In this document: in pieces, positions 16,737 to 25,168 of the stretch
Numbering within the stretch: the first letter of the stretch is position 1
How the letters are laid out: every line of letters starts with the position of its first letter
Assembly: GCF_014196745.1 (NCBI RefSeq)
Contig: NZ_JACIEH010000004.1
Location: 186,001 to 250,000 of the forward strand
DNA from: Sphingomonas kyeonggiensis
GTDB lineage: Bacteria > Pseudomonadota > Alphaproteobacteria > Sphingomonadales > Sphingomonadaceae
Reading direction: 5' to 3'
DNA length: 64,000 nt
Notes under the pieces: generated by a model
Databases searched by the model: none
Told to the model about the DNA's origin: nothing
What the model saw: only the letters and a program-made list of their open reading frames with translations
Translations under genes and position numbers: made by a program

Positions 16737-17779
16737 AGCATTCTCCTGAATTGCCGTGCCGCCTTGGCGAAAACGGTGGGCAGGCCGGCCGATTCGAGAT
16801 CGGCGACCGGCCACCATTCCCCTTCGACGGCGGCGCCTGCATGCGACGACAATGTTGCAGCCGCAAGTGCGACATCGAGGTTGAAATGGGTGAAACCGTG
16901 AGAGACGGTTTCCGTGAGCAGCTTCCATTCCGCCTTTGCGGGCGGATCGGCGAGACCGGGCGGCGAATCGGCCCAGGCGCCGGTGGGCAGCGCGCGCATG
17001 CCCCCCAGCAGCCCCTTGTCGGGACGGCGGACGAGCAGCACCGCGCCGTCGCGCTCGAGCCAGAACATCGTGCCGAAACGCTGGGGTTTGGGCGGTTTGG
17101 CGGCCTTGCGGGGATAGCGTTCGGGCGTGCCGCCCGCGAAACCGGCGCAATGCTCGCGCAGGGGACAGAGCAGGCATTTGGGCGAGCGGGCCGTGCAGAT
17201 GCCGCTGCCCAGGTCCATCATTGCCTGGGCGAAATCGCCCGAGCGCAGCTCCGGCGTCACCGAATCGGTGAGCGCGTAGATTTTCGCCTTGGCGCCCGGC
17301 AGCACGTCCTCGACCGCGAACAGGCGCGAGACGACGCGTTCGACATTGGCATCGACCACCACCGCGCGCCGGCCGAATGCGATCGCGGCGATCGCGGCGG
17401 CGGTATAACCGCCCACCCCGGGCAGTTCGCGCAGGCCCTGCTCCGTATCGGGGAACGCCCCGCGCCGCGCCACTTCGCGGGCGCAGGCGAGCAGGTTTCG
17501 CGCGCGAGCATAATAGCCGAGCCCGGCCCAGGCAGCCATCAGGTCGGCATCCTCCGAGGCGGCGAGCGCCTCCACCGTCGGCCAGGTCCGGGTGAACTTA
17601 TCGAAATAGGGAATGACGCTGGCGACCTGGGTCTGCTGCAGCATCACTTCGGACAGCCAGACCCGATAGGGGTCGGGCGCATTGGCGCCGGGCCGCGCAC
17701 GCCAGGGCAGGTCGCGGGCGTTGTGGTCATACCAGTGGAGCAGCGCGGAGGCGATTGCGCGAGGGGCGTTGTCGGGCAC
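16724..17779 (-). CDS. mutY: A/G-specific adenine glycosylase
   Basis: MutY removes adenine mispaired with 8-oxoguanine or guanine. The 351-residue protein has the helix-hairpin-helix LPGVGGYTAAAIAAIAFG with the catalytic Asp in VVVDANVERVVSR, a [4Fe-4S] cluster loop C-x6-C-x2-C-x5-C (CTARSPKCLLCPLREHC), and a C-terminal MutT-like domain (FWLERDGAVLLVRRPDKGLLGG) that recognises 8-oxoguanine. The start is a GTG at 17779. Only 27 bp separate it from the divergent DUF721 gene, so promoters overlap. The 3' end overlaps the hydrolase gene. Confidence 0.95.
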   Translation of the reverse strand: MPDNAPRAIASALLHWYDHNARDLPWRARPGANAPDPYRVWLSEVMLQQTQVASVIPYFDKFTRTWPTVEALAASEDADLMAAWAGLGYYARARNLLACAREVARRGAFPDTEQGLRELPGVGGYTAAAIAAIAFGRRAVVVDANVERVVSRLFAVEDVLPGAKAKIYALTDSVTPELRSGDFAQAMMDLGSGICTARSPKCLLCPLREHCAGFAGGTPERYPRKAAKPPKPQRFGTMFWLERDGAVLLVRRPDKGLLGGMRALPTGAWADSPPGLADPPAKAEWKLLTETVSHGFTHFNLDVALAAATLSSHAGAAVEGEWWPVADLESAGLPTVFAKAARQFRRMLCAV

Positions 17780-17806
17780 AGGGCCCTATGGCATGGGTTG
17801 GTGGAA

Positions 17807-18340
17807 ATGACGAAGCCCCCACGCGCCACGACCCGCCAGCCCAAGCCCGAGCCGCAGCGCGCGCTGCGCGCCCGCTCGGTCTCCGAGCTGCTGCCCGATG
17901 TCGGCGCGGCGAGCTTCCGCAAGTTCGGCTTCGTCCAGCACTCGATCGTCAGCCGCTGGGCCGAGATCGTCGGCGAGCGCTATGCCCGCGTCTCGATTCC
18001 CGAATCGATCAAGTTCCCCCAGGGCAAGCGCGAGCAGGGCGTGCTGAGCCTGATCGTCTCGGGCGCCTTCGCGCCGACGATGCAGCATGTCTCGCCCGAG
18101 ATCATGGACCGGGTGAACCGCTTCTTCGGCTATCCGGCGGTGGCGAAGATCGCCATCCGCCACGGTCAGGTGAAGGCACCGGCCAAGGCCGCGCCGCCGC
18201 CCAGCCTCAAGCCGCTGAGCGAAGCGATGGGCGACAGCCTGCGCGGCATCGCCGATCCCGAATTGAAGGCCGTGCTCGAGGCACTGGCCGCCGGCGTCGC
18301 GGCGAGCGACGAGAAACCCAAGATCGGCCGGATCGACTGA
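17807..18340 (+). CDS. DUF721 domain-containing protein
   Basis: The 177-residue protein has the DUF721 core: HSIVSRWAEIVGERYARVS, then a basic region and the strand GVLSLIVSGAFAPTMQHVSPEI, and RVNRFFGYPAVAKIAIRHG. DUF721 proteins (some named DciA) are associated with replicative helicase loading, so a role in replication or nucleic-acid binding is plausible; the resemblance here is only to the domain. The start at 17807 follows GGTGGAA. It begins a plus-strand run: its stop overlaps the next start by one base. Confidence 0.82.
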   Translation: MTKPPRATTRQPKPEPQRALRARSVSELLPDVGAASFRKFGFVQHSIVSRWAEIVGERYARVSIPESIKFPQGKREQGVLSLIVSGAFAPTMQHVSPEIMDRVNRFFGYPAVAKIAIRHGQVKAPAKAAPPPSLKPLSEAMGDSLRGIADPELKAVLEALAAGVAASDEKPKIGRID

Positions 18341-19065
18341 TGCGTAATATCCTCATGATCGCCGGCGCGCTCGCGCTGGCCCTGGCTGGCGGTGCCTCGG
18401 CGCAGCAGGCGAAGAAGGCGCCGGCCAAACCCGCGGCCGCACCCAATTGGGAAGCCACCGTCGCCCTCACCCCCCAGGGCGGCTTCCGCCTGGGCAATCC
18501 GGACGCACCGGTGAAGCTGGTCGAATATGGCTCGCGCGGCTGCCCGACCTGCGGACGCTTCGCCGCGGAAGGCGTACCGCCGCTGCGCAAGGACTTCATC
18601 GCCAGCGGCAAGGTCAGCTACGAGTTTCGCGACTATCTGATCCACGGCCCGCCCGACCTTGCCGCGGCGCTGCTCAACCAGTGCGTGCCGACGGCGCGCT
18701 TCTTCCCGGTGCTCGATGCGCTCTTCGCCAATCAGCACCAGTTCGAGGAGAAGCTGATGGCGGTGCTGAAGGACCAGCCCCAGCAGGTCGAGGCCTGGCA
18801 GAAGCTGCCGGCCGGCCAGATGGCGACGCGCTTCGCGGAGGCGACCGGCATGATCGCCTTCATGAAGACCCAGGGCCTGCCCGAGGCCCAGGCGCGCAAA
18901 TGCCTGGCCGATCCCAAGCTGATCGCCCGCATCTCGCAGACCAATGCGGATGCAGTGAAGATCTACCAGGTGCAGGGCACCCCCACTTTCATCGTCAATG
19001 CGCGCAAGGTAAGTGCCTTTAGCTGGGACAGGCTGCTGCCCGAGCTCTGGGCGAACGGCGCCTGA
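18340..19065 (+). CDS. DsbA-like thiol:disulfide oxidoreductase 1 (periplasmic thioredoxin fold)
   Basis: The 241-residue protein has a signal peptide (NILMIAGALALALAGGASA) and a thioredoxin fold with an inserted helical domain. The redox motif is C-x-x-C as CPTC in VEYGSRGCPTCGRF, and the cis-Pro loop is QGTPTFIVNAR. The middle segment FRDYLIHGPPDLAAALLNQC adds a Cys. It likely oxidises thiols of exported proteins, or maintains cytochrome c assembly. Its ATG overlaps the DUF721 stop (ATGA). The next gene is a close paralogue and the two plus smc follow in one direction. Confidence 0.85.
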   Translation: MRNILMIAGALALALAGGASAQQAKKAPAKPAAAPNWEATVALTPQGGFRLGNPDAPVKLVEYGSRGCPTCGRFAAEGVPPLRKDFIASGKVSYEFRDYLIHGPPDLAAALLNQCVPTARFFPVLDALFANQHQFEEKLMAVLKDQPQQVEAWQKLPAGQMATRFAEATGMIAFMKTQGLPEAQARKCLADPKLIARISQTNADAVKIYQVQGTPTFIVNARKVSAFSWDRLLPELWANGA

Positions 19066-19093
19066 TTTCGGATATTCTGGAGAAGATATCGCT

Positions 19094-19852
19094 ATGCGTA
19101 CCAAATTCGCCCTGGCCCTGATCCCCGCGCTGTTCGCGCTCGCTTCGTGCGGCGGGGGCGACACGGGCAACAGCAGCGCGGCGGTCAGCGCCGCTCCGGT
19201 TGCCTCGGTCACCGCACCCGCCGGCAAGGCCTGGGTCGACACGATCGCCAAGACCAAGGATGGCGGCTACCTCCAGGGCAATCCGAACGCGCCGATCAAG
19301 CTGGTCGAATATGGCTCGCGCAACTGCCCCTATTGCGGGCTGTTCGGCCGCACCGCGCCCGAGCCGCTGCGCCAGAAGTACATCTCGACCGGCAAGGTCA
19401 GCTGGGAATTCCGCGACTTCCTGATCCACGGCGCGCCCGACCTCGCCGCCGCGCTGCTCAACCAGTGCGTGCCGGACGAGAGCTTCTTCAGCATGCTCGA
19501 CCAGTATTTCGAGAACCAGGAACAGTTCCTCCAGCGCACCGAGCAGCTGGTGAAGACCAACCCGCAGCTGGCGCAGCAGCTCCAGAGCCAGCCGGCGCCG
19601 CAGGCCGCGGTGGGCTTCGCCGAGGCGCTCGGCATGATCGACTTCATGAAGCAGCGCGGCGTTCCGGAAGCCAAGGCGCGCCAGTGCCTGGGCGACCAGA
19701 AGAAGATCGAGGAGATCGCCAAGGTCAATGCGGACGGCGCCACCGTCTATGGCGTGAACGGCACCCCGAGCTTCTTCATCAACGGCAAGAAGGTCGAGGC
19801 CGGCACCTGGGAACAGCTCGAGCCGCTGCTCAAGGCAGCGGGCGCGCGCTGA
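19094..19852 (+). CDS. DsbA-like thiol:disulfide oxidoreductase 2 (lipoprotein)
   Basis: This 252-residue paralogue of the preceding protein has a lipoprotein signal ending in FALASC, so it is anchored by lipid while its neighbour is soluble or differently retained. Redox motif CPYC in VEYGSRNCPYCGLF; cis-Pro in NGTPSFFINGKK. Long blocks are nearly identical to the neighbour (WEFRDFLIHGAPDLAAALLNQC with CVP), showing tandem duplication. ATG 19094 follows GGAGAAG. Separated by 28 bp from its paralogue and 29 bp from smc. Confidence 0.87.
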   Translation: MRTKFALALIPALFALASCGGGDTGNSSAAVSAAPVASVTAPAGKAWVDTIAKTKDGGYLQGNPNAPIKLVEYGSRNCPYCGLFGRTAPEPLRQKYISTGKVSWEFRDFLIHGAPDLAAALLNQCVPDESFFSMLDQYFENQEQFLQRTEQLVKTNPQLAQQLQSQPAPQAAVGFAEALGMIDFMKQRGVPEAKARQCLGDQKKIEEIAKVNADGATVYGVNGTPSFFINGKKVEAGTWEQLEPLLKAAGAR

Positions 19853-19881
19853 CGCCCATGATGCCGCGGGGGTAGAGCCAG

Positions 19882-22800
19882 GTGCAGATCAAGCGGCTGC
19901 GGCTGACGGGCTTCAAGAGCTTCGTCGACCCGGCTGACCTCCGCATCGAGCCGGGGCTGACGGGGATCGTCGGCCCGAATGGCTGCGGCAAATCGAACCT
20001 GCTCGAAGCCCTGCGCTGGGTGATGGGCGAGACCAGCGCCAAATCGATGCGCGGCGCCGGCATGGAAGACGTGATCTTCGCCGGCACCGCCACCCGTCCC
20101 TCGCGCGACTTCGCCGAAGTCACGATCCAGGCCGACCAGGTCGGCGAGGACGACGAGCTGGAAGTCGTCCGCCGGATCGAGCGCGGCGCGGGCTCGGCCT
20201 ATCGGATCAACGGGCGCGACGTGCGCGCCAAGGACGTCGCGCTGATGTTCGCCGATGCGGCGACGGGCGCGCATTCGCCGGCGCTGGTCAGCCAGGGGCG
20301 GATCAGCGCGATCATCATGGCCAAGCCGGGCGAGCGCCGGGCGATGCTGGAAGAGGCCGCGGGCATTTCCGGGCTGCATGTGCGCCGCAAGGATGCCGAG
20401 CAACGCCTGCGCGCGACCGAGGCGAACCTCACCCGGCTCGACGAAGTGATCGGCGACCAGGAGAATCGCGCCGCGCAGCTCAAGCGCCAGGCGCGCCAGG
20501 CCGAGCGCTACCGCGAGCTTTCCGACCGGATCCGCGTCGCCGAGGCGCGGATGATCTTCGCGCGCTGGCGCGACGCGGCGACGGCAGCGGATGCGGCCAA
20601 GAAGGAAGCGGTGGCGGCCGAGGCCCTGGTCGCCGAGCGGACCAGGGCACATGATTCGGCGGTGGCGGTGCAGCAGGAAGCGGCCGAGAAGCTCGCCACC
20701 CTGCGTGCCGAGGCGCTGAGCGTCCGCGACCGGGCGACCGAGGCGATGCACGGGCTCGCGACGCTGCGTGCCGACAAGGCAGCGGTCGAGCGGCGTATCC
20801 AGGAATTGCAGGACGCGACGCGCCGGCTGGAGGAGGATCGCGGCCGCGAAGGCGCGCTCGCCCGCGACGCTGCCGAGGCGCTGGCGCGGCTCGACGAGGA
20901 AGTGAAGACGCTCGACCGGCGCATCGCCGAGACGACGGCACGGATGCCGCATCTCGACGCCGCCCTTGCCGATGCCGAACGCGCCGCGCGCGATGCCGAG
21001 GTCGCGCTGGCCCAGGCGCTGGCGGCGCAGGCGAGCGAGGCGGCCGAGGCACGCGTCGCCGAAGCCGCACTGGCCGCGGCGCGCACCCGGGTCGAGCGCT
21101 CCGAACGCGACCGGGCGCGGATCGATGCCGAATTGAAGGCGCTGCCCGACCCCGAGCCGCTGCACGCCGAGAAGAAGCGCGCCGCCGAGGCGCGGGCGCA
21201 GGCGATTCACCAGGCGGAGAGCGCGCGCACCGGGCTTTCCCGCGCCGATGCCGAGGAGCGCAGCGCGATCGAGGCGCGCAACCACGCCCAGGCCAAGCGC
21301 GCCACCGCCCATGCCGAGCTCGCCCAGCTCGACAGCGAAGCCGCCGCGCTGGCCAAGGCGACCCGCCCCTCGGACAAGGACCGGCTGCTCGACAAGCTCA
21401 AGGTCGATGCCGGATACGAGCGGGCGCTCGCGGCAGCGCTGGGCGACGATCTCGAGGCCGGGCTCGACACCAGCGCCGAGCGCTATTGGGCGGGCGCCGA
21501 GCCGCAGCCGGGCGATCCCGGCGCGCCTTCGGGTACGTCGCCGCTCGGCCAGCATGTCCAGGCGCCCACGGGGCTGTCGCGGCGCCTGGCCCAGGTTCTG
21601 GTTGCCGATAGCGATGACGGCCAGCCGCTCGCCGTAGGGCAGCGGCTGGTGACACTGGCCGGCGTGCTGCGGCGCTGGGACGGCTATGTCGCCAAATCAG
21701 GCGGCGCGGCGGCGGCCGAGCGGCTGGTGCGGGTCAACCGGCTCGCCGCGATCGAGAAGGCGCGGCCAGCGGCGGTCCGCGCCGTCGAGAGCGCCGATGC
21801 CAAGCTGGCGCGGATCGAGGGCAACATCACCGAGGCGCGGCGCGCGGCTGCGGATTGCCGGCGCGTGCTGGAGCATGCCGAGAATGCCGGGCGGGAGGCG
21901 GGCCGGGCCGAGGACCGGGCGACGGCGCAGCTGGAACGGCTCGATTCGCAGCGCGCCGATCTCGACGCGCGCATCCGCCGGATCGCCGCCGAGCAGGACG
22001 AAGCCGCGACCGAGCTGAACCGCGCCGAGGCGGCCAAGGCGGCGCTGCCCGACGGCACCGAGACGCGCGCCCGGGTGGCGTCACTCTCCACCGATGCCGA
22101 GGGCAAGCGCGCGGCATCCGCCAGTGCCCGGGCCGAGCGCGGCACGCTGGAGCGCGAGATCGGTGCATCGCGCGAGCGCCATGCTGCCGCCGGCGCCGAG
22201 GCCAAGAGCTGGAAGTCGCGGGCCGGCGACGCAGCTAGGCGCGCGAACGAGATGGAGAAGCGCGGGCTACAGCTCGCCGAGGAAAGCGAAGCGATCGCCG
22301 GCAAGCCCGCGGCGCTGGAGGCGCAGCTCGCCGAGGCCGAGGCAGCGACCGAGAAGGCGCGGATCGAGAGCGCCGCCGCCCAGGCCGCCGAGCGCGAGGC
22401 CGAGATCGCGGTGCGCGAGACCGAAGGCGCGGTGCGCGGCGCCAACGAGATCCTGGCCCAGGCCCGCGAGGAGCGCGCCGGCGCGGTGGCCCGGGCCGAG
22501 AACCAGGAGACCCGCCGGATCGAGATGGGCCGAATCTCCGGCGAACGCTTCGAATGCCCGCCGCCCCTCCTCCCGCAAAAGGCCGGGTTCGAGGAAGCGA
22601 CGGTACGATCGCCCGAAGAGGAATCGACCGGCCATGAGAAGCTCAATGCCGAGCGCGAGCGGATCGGGCCGGTAAACCTGGTCGCCGAGACCGAGCTGGC
22701 CGAACTGGAGGCCGCCTTCACCAGCAACGCCGCCGAGCGCGACGAACTGGCCCAGGCAGTCAACCAGCTGCGCGGCTCGATCGGCACGCTCAACCGCGAG

Positions 22801-23289
22801 GGCCGGCAAAGGCTGCTCGCGGCGTTCGAGGCGGTCGACCAGCATTTCCGCCGGCTGTTCTCGACACTGTTCAATGGCGGCCAGGCGCACTTGGAGCTGA
22901 TCGATTCGGACGATCCGCTGGAGGCCGGCCTCGAGATCATGGCGCAGCCGCCGGGCAAGAAACTCCAGTCGCTCACCCTGCTTTCGGGCGGCGAGCAGGC
23001 GCTGACCGCGGTGGCGCTGATCTTCGCGCTGTTCCTGACCAACCCGGCGCCGATCTGCGTGCTGGACGAAGTCGACGCACCGCTGGACGACGCCAATATC
23101 GATCGCTTCTGCGACCTGCTCGAGCGGATGACCGAAGAAACCGCGACCCGCTACCTGATCGTCACCCACAATGCCGCGACGATGAGCCGGATGCACCGGC
23201 TGTTCGGCGTGACCATGGTCGAGCGCGGCGTGAGCCGGCTGGTGTCGGTCGACCTGGGTGGCGCGGAGAGCCTGCTGGCGGCCGAATGA
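19882..23289 (+). CDS. smc: Chromosome segregation ATPase SMC
   Basis: SMC dimers, with ScpA and ScpB, load near the origin and organise and separate chromosomes. The 1135-residue protein has a Walker A GPNGCGKSN (31-39), long Ala/Glu/Arg-rich coiled coils, a hinge around residues 500-610, returning coils, the ABC signature LSGGEQAL (about 1034) and Walker B PICVLDEVDAPLDD (about 1058). Start is GTG 19882 (MQIKRLRLTGFKSF). The region FECPPPLLPQKAGF before the C-terminal head is typical of alphaproteobacterial SMC. scpA and scpB are not in the window. Confidence 0.96.
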   Translation: MQIKRLRLTGFKSFVDPADLRIEPGLTGIVGPNGCGKSNLLEALRWVMGETSAKSMRGAGMEDVIFAGTATRPSRDFAEVTIQADQVGEDDELEVVRRIERGAGSAYRINGRDVRAKDVALMFADAATGAHSPALVSQGRISAIIMAKPGERRAMLEEAAGISGLHVRRKDAEQRLRATEANLTRLDEVIGDQENRAAQLKRQARQAERYRELSDRIRVAEARMIFARWRDAATAADAAKKEAVAAEALVAERTRAHDSAVAVQQEAAEKLATLRAEALSVRDRATEAMHGLATLRADKAAVERRIQELQDATRRLEEDRGREGALARDAAEALARLDEEVKTLDRRIAETTARMPHLDAALADAERAARDAEVALAQALAAQASEAAEARVAEAALAAARTRVERSERDRARIDAELKALPDPEPLHAEKKRAAEARAQAIHQAESARTGLSRADAEERSAIEARNHAQAKRATAHAELAQLDSEAAALAKATRPSDKDRLLDKLKVDAGYERALAAALGDDLEAGLDTSAERYWAGAEPQPGDPGAPSGTSPLGQHVQAPTGLSRRLAQVLVADSDDGQPLAVGQRLVTLAGVLRRWDGYVAKSGGAAAAERLVRVNRLAAIEKARPAAVRAVESADAKLARIEGNITEARRAAADCRRVLEHAENAGREAGRAEDRATAQLERLDSQRADLDARIRRIAAEQDEAATELNRAEAAKAALPDGTETRARVASLSTDAEGKRAASASARAERGTLEREIGASRERHAAAGAEAKSWKSRAGDAARRANEMEKRGLQLAEESEAIAGKPAALEAQLAEAEAATEKARIESAAAQAAEREAEIAVRETEGAVRGANEILAQAREERAGAVARAENQETRRIEMGRISGERFECPPPLLPQKAGFEEATVRSPEEESTGHEKLNAERERIGPVNLVAETELAELEAAFTSNAAERDELAQAVNQLRGSIGTLNREGRQRLLAAFEAVDQHFRRLFSTLFNGGQAHLELIDSDDPLEAGLEIMAQPPGKKLQSLTLLSGGEQALTAVALIFALFLTNPAPICVLDEVDAPLDDANIDRFCDLLERMTEETATRYLIVTHNAATMSRMHRLFGVTMVERGVSRLVSVDLGGAESLLAAE

Positions 23290-23356
23290 GCGTCCTGGCC
23301 CCGGGACTGGCGAAGTGACAGTTGACGTGGGCGGAGCGCCGCGCCACCCGAACGCC

Positions 23357-23776
23357 ATGCGCCAGGGCTTCCAATTCTCCACCCGCTTCCGCGTCCGCTA
23401 TTCCGAGATCGACGGGCAGAAGATCGTCTTCAACTCGCGCTATCTCGAATATGCCGACGTGACGCTGGGCGAGTTCTGGCGCTGGGCGGACCTGGGCGAT
23501 ATCGGCCCCGACTGGCTCGACGCCGAATTCAACGTCGTCAGCGCGCGGGTGAATTACAGGAAGCCCTTCGTGTTCGACGACATGGTCGAAGGCTTCGCCC
23601 GCGTCGAGCGCGTCGGCAGCTCGAGCATGACGATGCGCATCGAACTCTGCCACGCCGACACCGGCGAGCTGCACACCGAGATCGAGATGGTCAGCGTCCA
23701 TGTCGACCTGGAGACGCGCAAGTCCAAGCCGATCCCGGAGAATGTGCGGGCACGACTGGAAGGACTGGGCGGCTGA
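23357..23776 (+). CDS. Acyl-CoA thioesterase (4-hydroxybenzoyl-CoA thioesterase fold)
   Basis: The 139-residue hot-dog protein has the family opening FRVRYSEIDGQKIVFNSRYLEY, where Asp/Glu after RYSE are usually catalytic, and a central helix TLGEFWRWADL. Members hydrolyse acyl-CoA thioesters; the acyl group is unknown. The ATG at 23357 fits family length; a GTG at 23315 is an alternative and would add 14 residues. The gene follows smc by 67 bp on the same strand and is followed by a small orphan after one base. Confidence 0.82.
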   Translation: MRQGFQFSTRFRVRYSEIDGQKIVFNSRYLEYADVTLGEFWRWADLGDIGPDWLDAEFNVVSARVNYRKPFVFDDMVEGFARVERVGSSSMTMRIELCHADTGELHTEIEMVSVHVDLETRKSKPIPENVRARLEGLGG

Positions 23777-23777
23777 A

Positions 23778-24077
23778 ATGCGCTGCTACTATGTCCTGGT
23801 GCATGGTGTGCTCGATTGGCATGTCGCCGGACCGGATCAGGACGGACATCCACGGCCACGCGGCTTCTACTGCCACCGCTATGTTCCGGCATCTGATGCC
23901 GAACGGGCGATCAGAGCAGCATTCGGACGCGTTCGCCGCAACTTCGAGCGCCGCTTCGATTGGCTAACCGATCAACATGCAAGCTTGCGCCTCGAGGTGG
24001 AAGAAATGGCGGTCGTGCCGTTGTACAATCTGCTCCGGCGACGAAATCCGGGCCACGCCTTCTATACCCAGGATTGA
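23778..24077 (+). CDS. Small hypothetical protein, 99 residues
   Basis: Starts MRCYYVLVHGVLDWH and has an Arg-rich central helix (AIRAAFGRVRRNFERRFDWL) and the terminal VVPLYNLLRRRNPGHAFYTQD. No family is recognised and there is no signal or membrane segment. Codon use is somewhat less G/C at third positions than in neighbours. The start is two bases after the thioesterase stop, suggesting translational coupling, which favours a real gene. It converges on the HxlR regulator with a 12-bp gap. Confidence 0.55.
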   Translation: MRCYYVLVHGVLDWHVAGPDQDGHPRPRGFYCHRYVPASDAERAIRAAFGRVRRNFERRFDWLTDQHASLRLEVEEMAVVPLYNLLRRRNPGHAFYTQD

Positions 24078-24089
24078 ACGCAGCCGGCG

Positions 24090-24590
24090 CTACTCCGCCG
24101 CCTTCACCTCGGGCAGCTCGTCATCCCGAACCACATCCTCCGGCAACGCCCAGAGCAGGTCGCCCTTGCCCAGCGGCCGTCCGTCATGGCTCAGCACCTG
24201 GACCTGGCGGATCGGGCGGCTGTCGCGCGCGTCGACCAGCACGGGGTAGGCCGGCGTGCCCGTCTCCCAGCGCTCGCCCCATTGCCTGAGCGCGATCATC
24301 GCCGGCAGCAGCGCATAGCCCTTGTCGGTCAGGCGATATTCGATCTTGCGGCGATCGTCGGCACAGGGCTCGCGGACCAGGATGCCCTTGTCGACCAGCC
24401 GCGCCAGGCGGTTGGCCAAGATGTTGCGGGCGATGCCCAGCTCGGACTGGAATTCCTCGAAATGATGCAGCCCGTTGAACGAGCCGCGCAGGATCAGGAA
24501 CGACCAGCGTTCGCCCATCGCTTCCAGTGCCGCCGGAAGGCTGCAATCATTGGCCAGCTGGCGCAGGGATTCTCGAATGGCACCACCCAT
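24090..24590 (-). CDS. HxlR-family winged-helix transcriptional regulator
   Basis: The 166-residue protein has the HxlR layout: a conserved Cys at residue 16 (NDCSLPAALEAMGERW), FLILRGSFNGLHHFEEF, recognition region LGIARNILANRLARLVDKG and the wing RRKIEYRLTDKGYALLPAM. The N-terminal Cys is often redox- or electrophile-sensing in this family. The C-terminal 50 residues are an extension found in many actinobacterial and sphingomonad members. It diverges from the CC_3452-like gene across a 149-bp AT-richer spacer that holds a palindrome, its probable operator. Confidence 0.88.
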   Translation of the reverse strand: MGGAIRESLRQLANDCSLPAALEAMGERWSFLILRGSFNGLHHFEEFQSELGIARNILANRLARLVDKGILVREPCADDRRKIEYRLTDKGYALLPAMIALRQWGERWETGTPAYPVLVDARDSRPIRQVQVLSHDGRPLGKGDLLWALPEDVVRDDELPEVKAAE

Positions 24591-24618
24591 GACTTGTCAC
24601 CCTATCGCAAAAGCCGAC

Positions 24619-24636
24619 GTTACGGAATGGCGTAAC
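24619..24636. promoter_or_regulatory. Palindrome between HxlR and CC_3452-like genes, candidate operator
   Basis: GTTACG-gaatgg-CGTAAC, a perfect 6-bp inverted repeat 29 bp upstream of the HxlR start. HxlR proteins bind as dimers to such inverted repeats near their own gene, so autoregulation is a fair inference. Confidence 0.5.
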
Positions 24637-24739
24637 TTCTTGCATTGCAGCAATAGTTTCTCGTTGCAACTTACCTTTATGTCAATTAGATATTGAATCG
24701 CAACGCCCGTTGCATGTGATTCGACCCCAGGAGGTTTCC

Positions 24740-25051
24740 ATGACCCGCTTCTTCGCCGCAGCGGCCGCGGCCACGCTGGCCCTCGTCCCCGCCGCCGGCA
24801 TCGCGCAGGGTGCCCCGAACGGCTATTACGCCGCCACCCCGGTGACCGCACCGGCCAAGGCCAGCCTCGTCACGCGCTCCACGCTGTGGAAGTGCGGCGC
24901 CGGCACCTGCACCGCCGCCAAGGCCAATGCCCGCGACGGCATCGTCTGCGAACTGGTCGCCCGCGAAGTCGGCAAGCTCTCGGCCTTCCGCGCCAACGGC
25001 ACCGAATTCGACACCGCCGCGCTCGAGAAGTGCAACGCCAAGGCGCACTGA
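24740..25051 (+). CDS. CC_3452 family small secreted protein
   Basis: The 103-residue protein has a signal peptide (MTRFFAAAAAATLALVPAAGIA) and a mature part with LVTRSTLWKCGAGTCTAAKAN, a domain with paired Cys, then GIVCELVAREVGKLSAFRANG and ALEKCN. The four Cys could form two disulfides in the periplasm. This pattern matches the CC_3452 family, named from Caulobacter; function unknown. The ATG at 24740 has an ideal AGGAGG six bases upstream, pointing to strong translation. A strong terminator follows. The adjacent HxlR gene may regulate it. Confidence 0.8.
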   Translation: MTRFFAAAAAATLALVPAAGIAQGAPNGYYAATPVTAPAKASLVTRSTLWKCGAGTCTAAKANARDGIVCELVAREVGKLSAFRANGTEFDTAALEKCNAKAH

Positions 25052-25092
25052 CCGGTATGGCGCCAGCGCCACACCAGCACCGATAAAAGAGG

Positions 25093-25134
25093 TTGAGCGC
25101 GGTTCGGAACGTCCGGATCGCGCTCAATTTTATT
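25093..25134 (+). terminator. Rho-independent terminator of the CC_3452-like gene
   Basis: Stem TTGAGCGCG (25093-25101) pairs with CGCGCTCAA (25119-25127), with an inner CGGA/TCCG pair, followed by TTTTATT. It lies 41 bp after the stop codon and separates the gene from rel. Confidence 0.85.
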
Positions 25135-25168
25135 GCAAAGCAACAGCCCCGGGCCCCATCTAGTTCCC

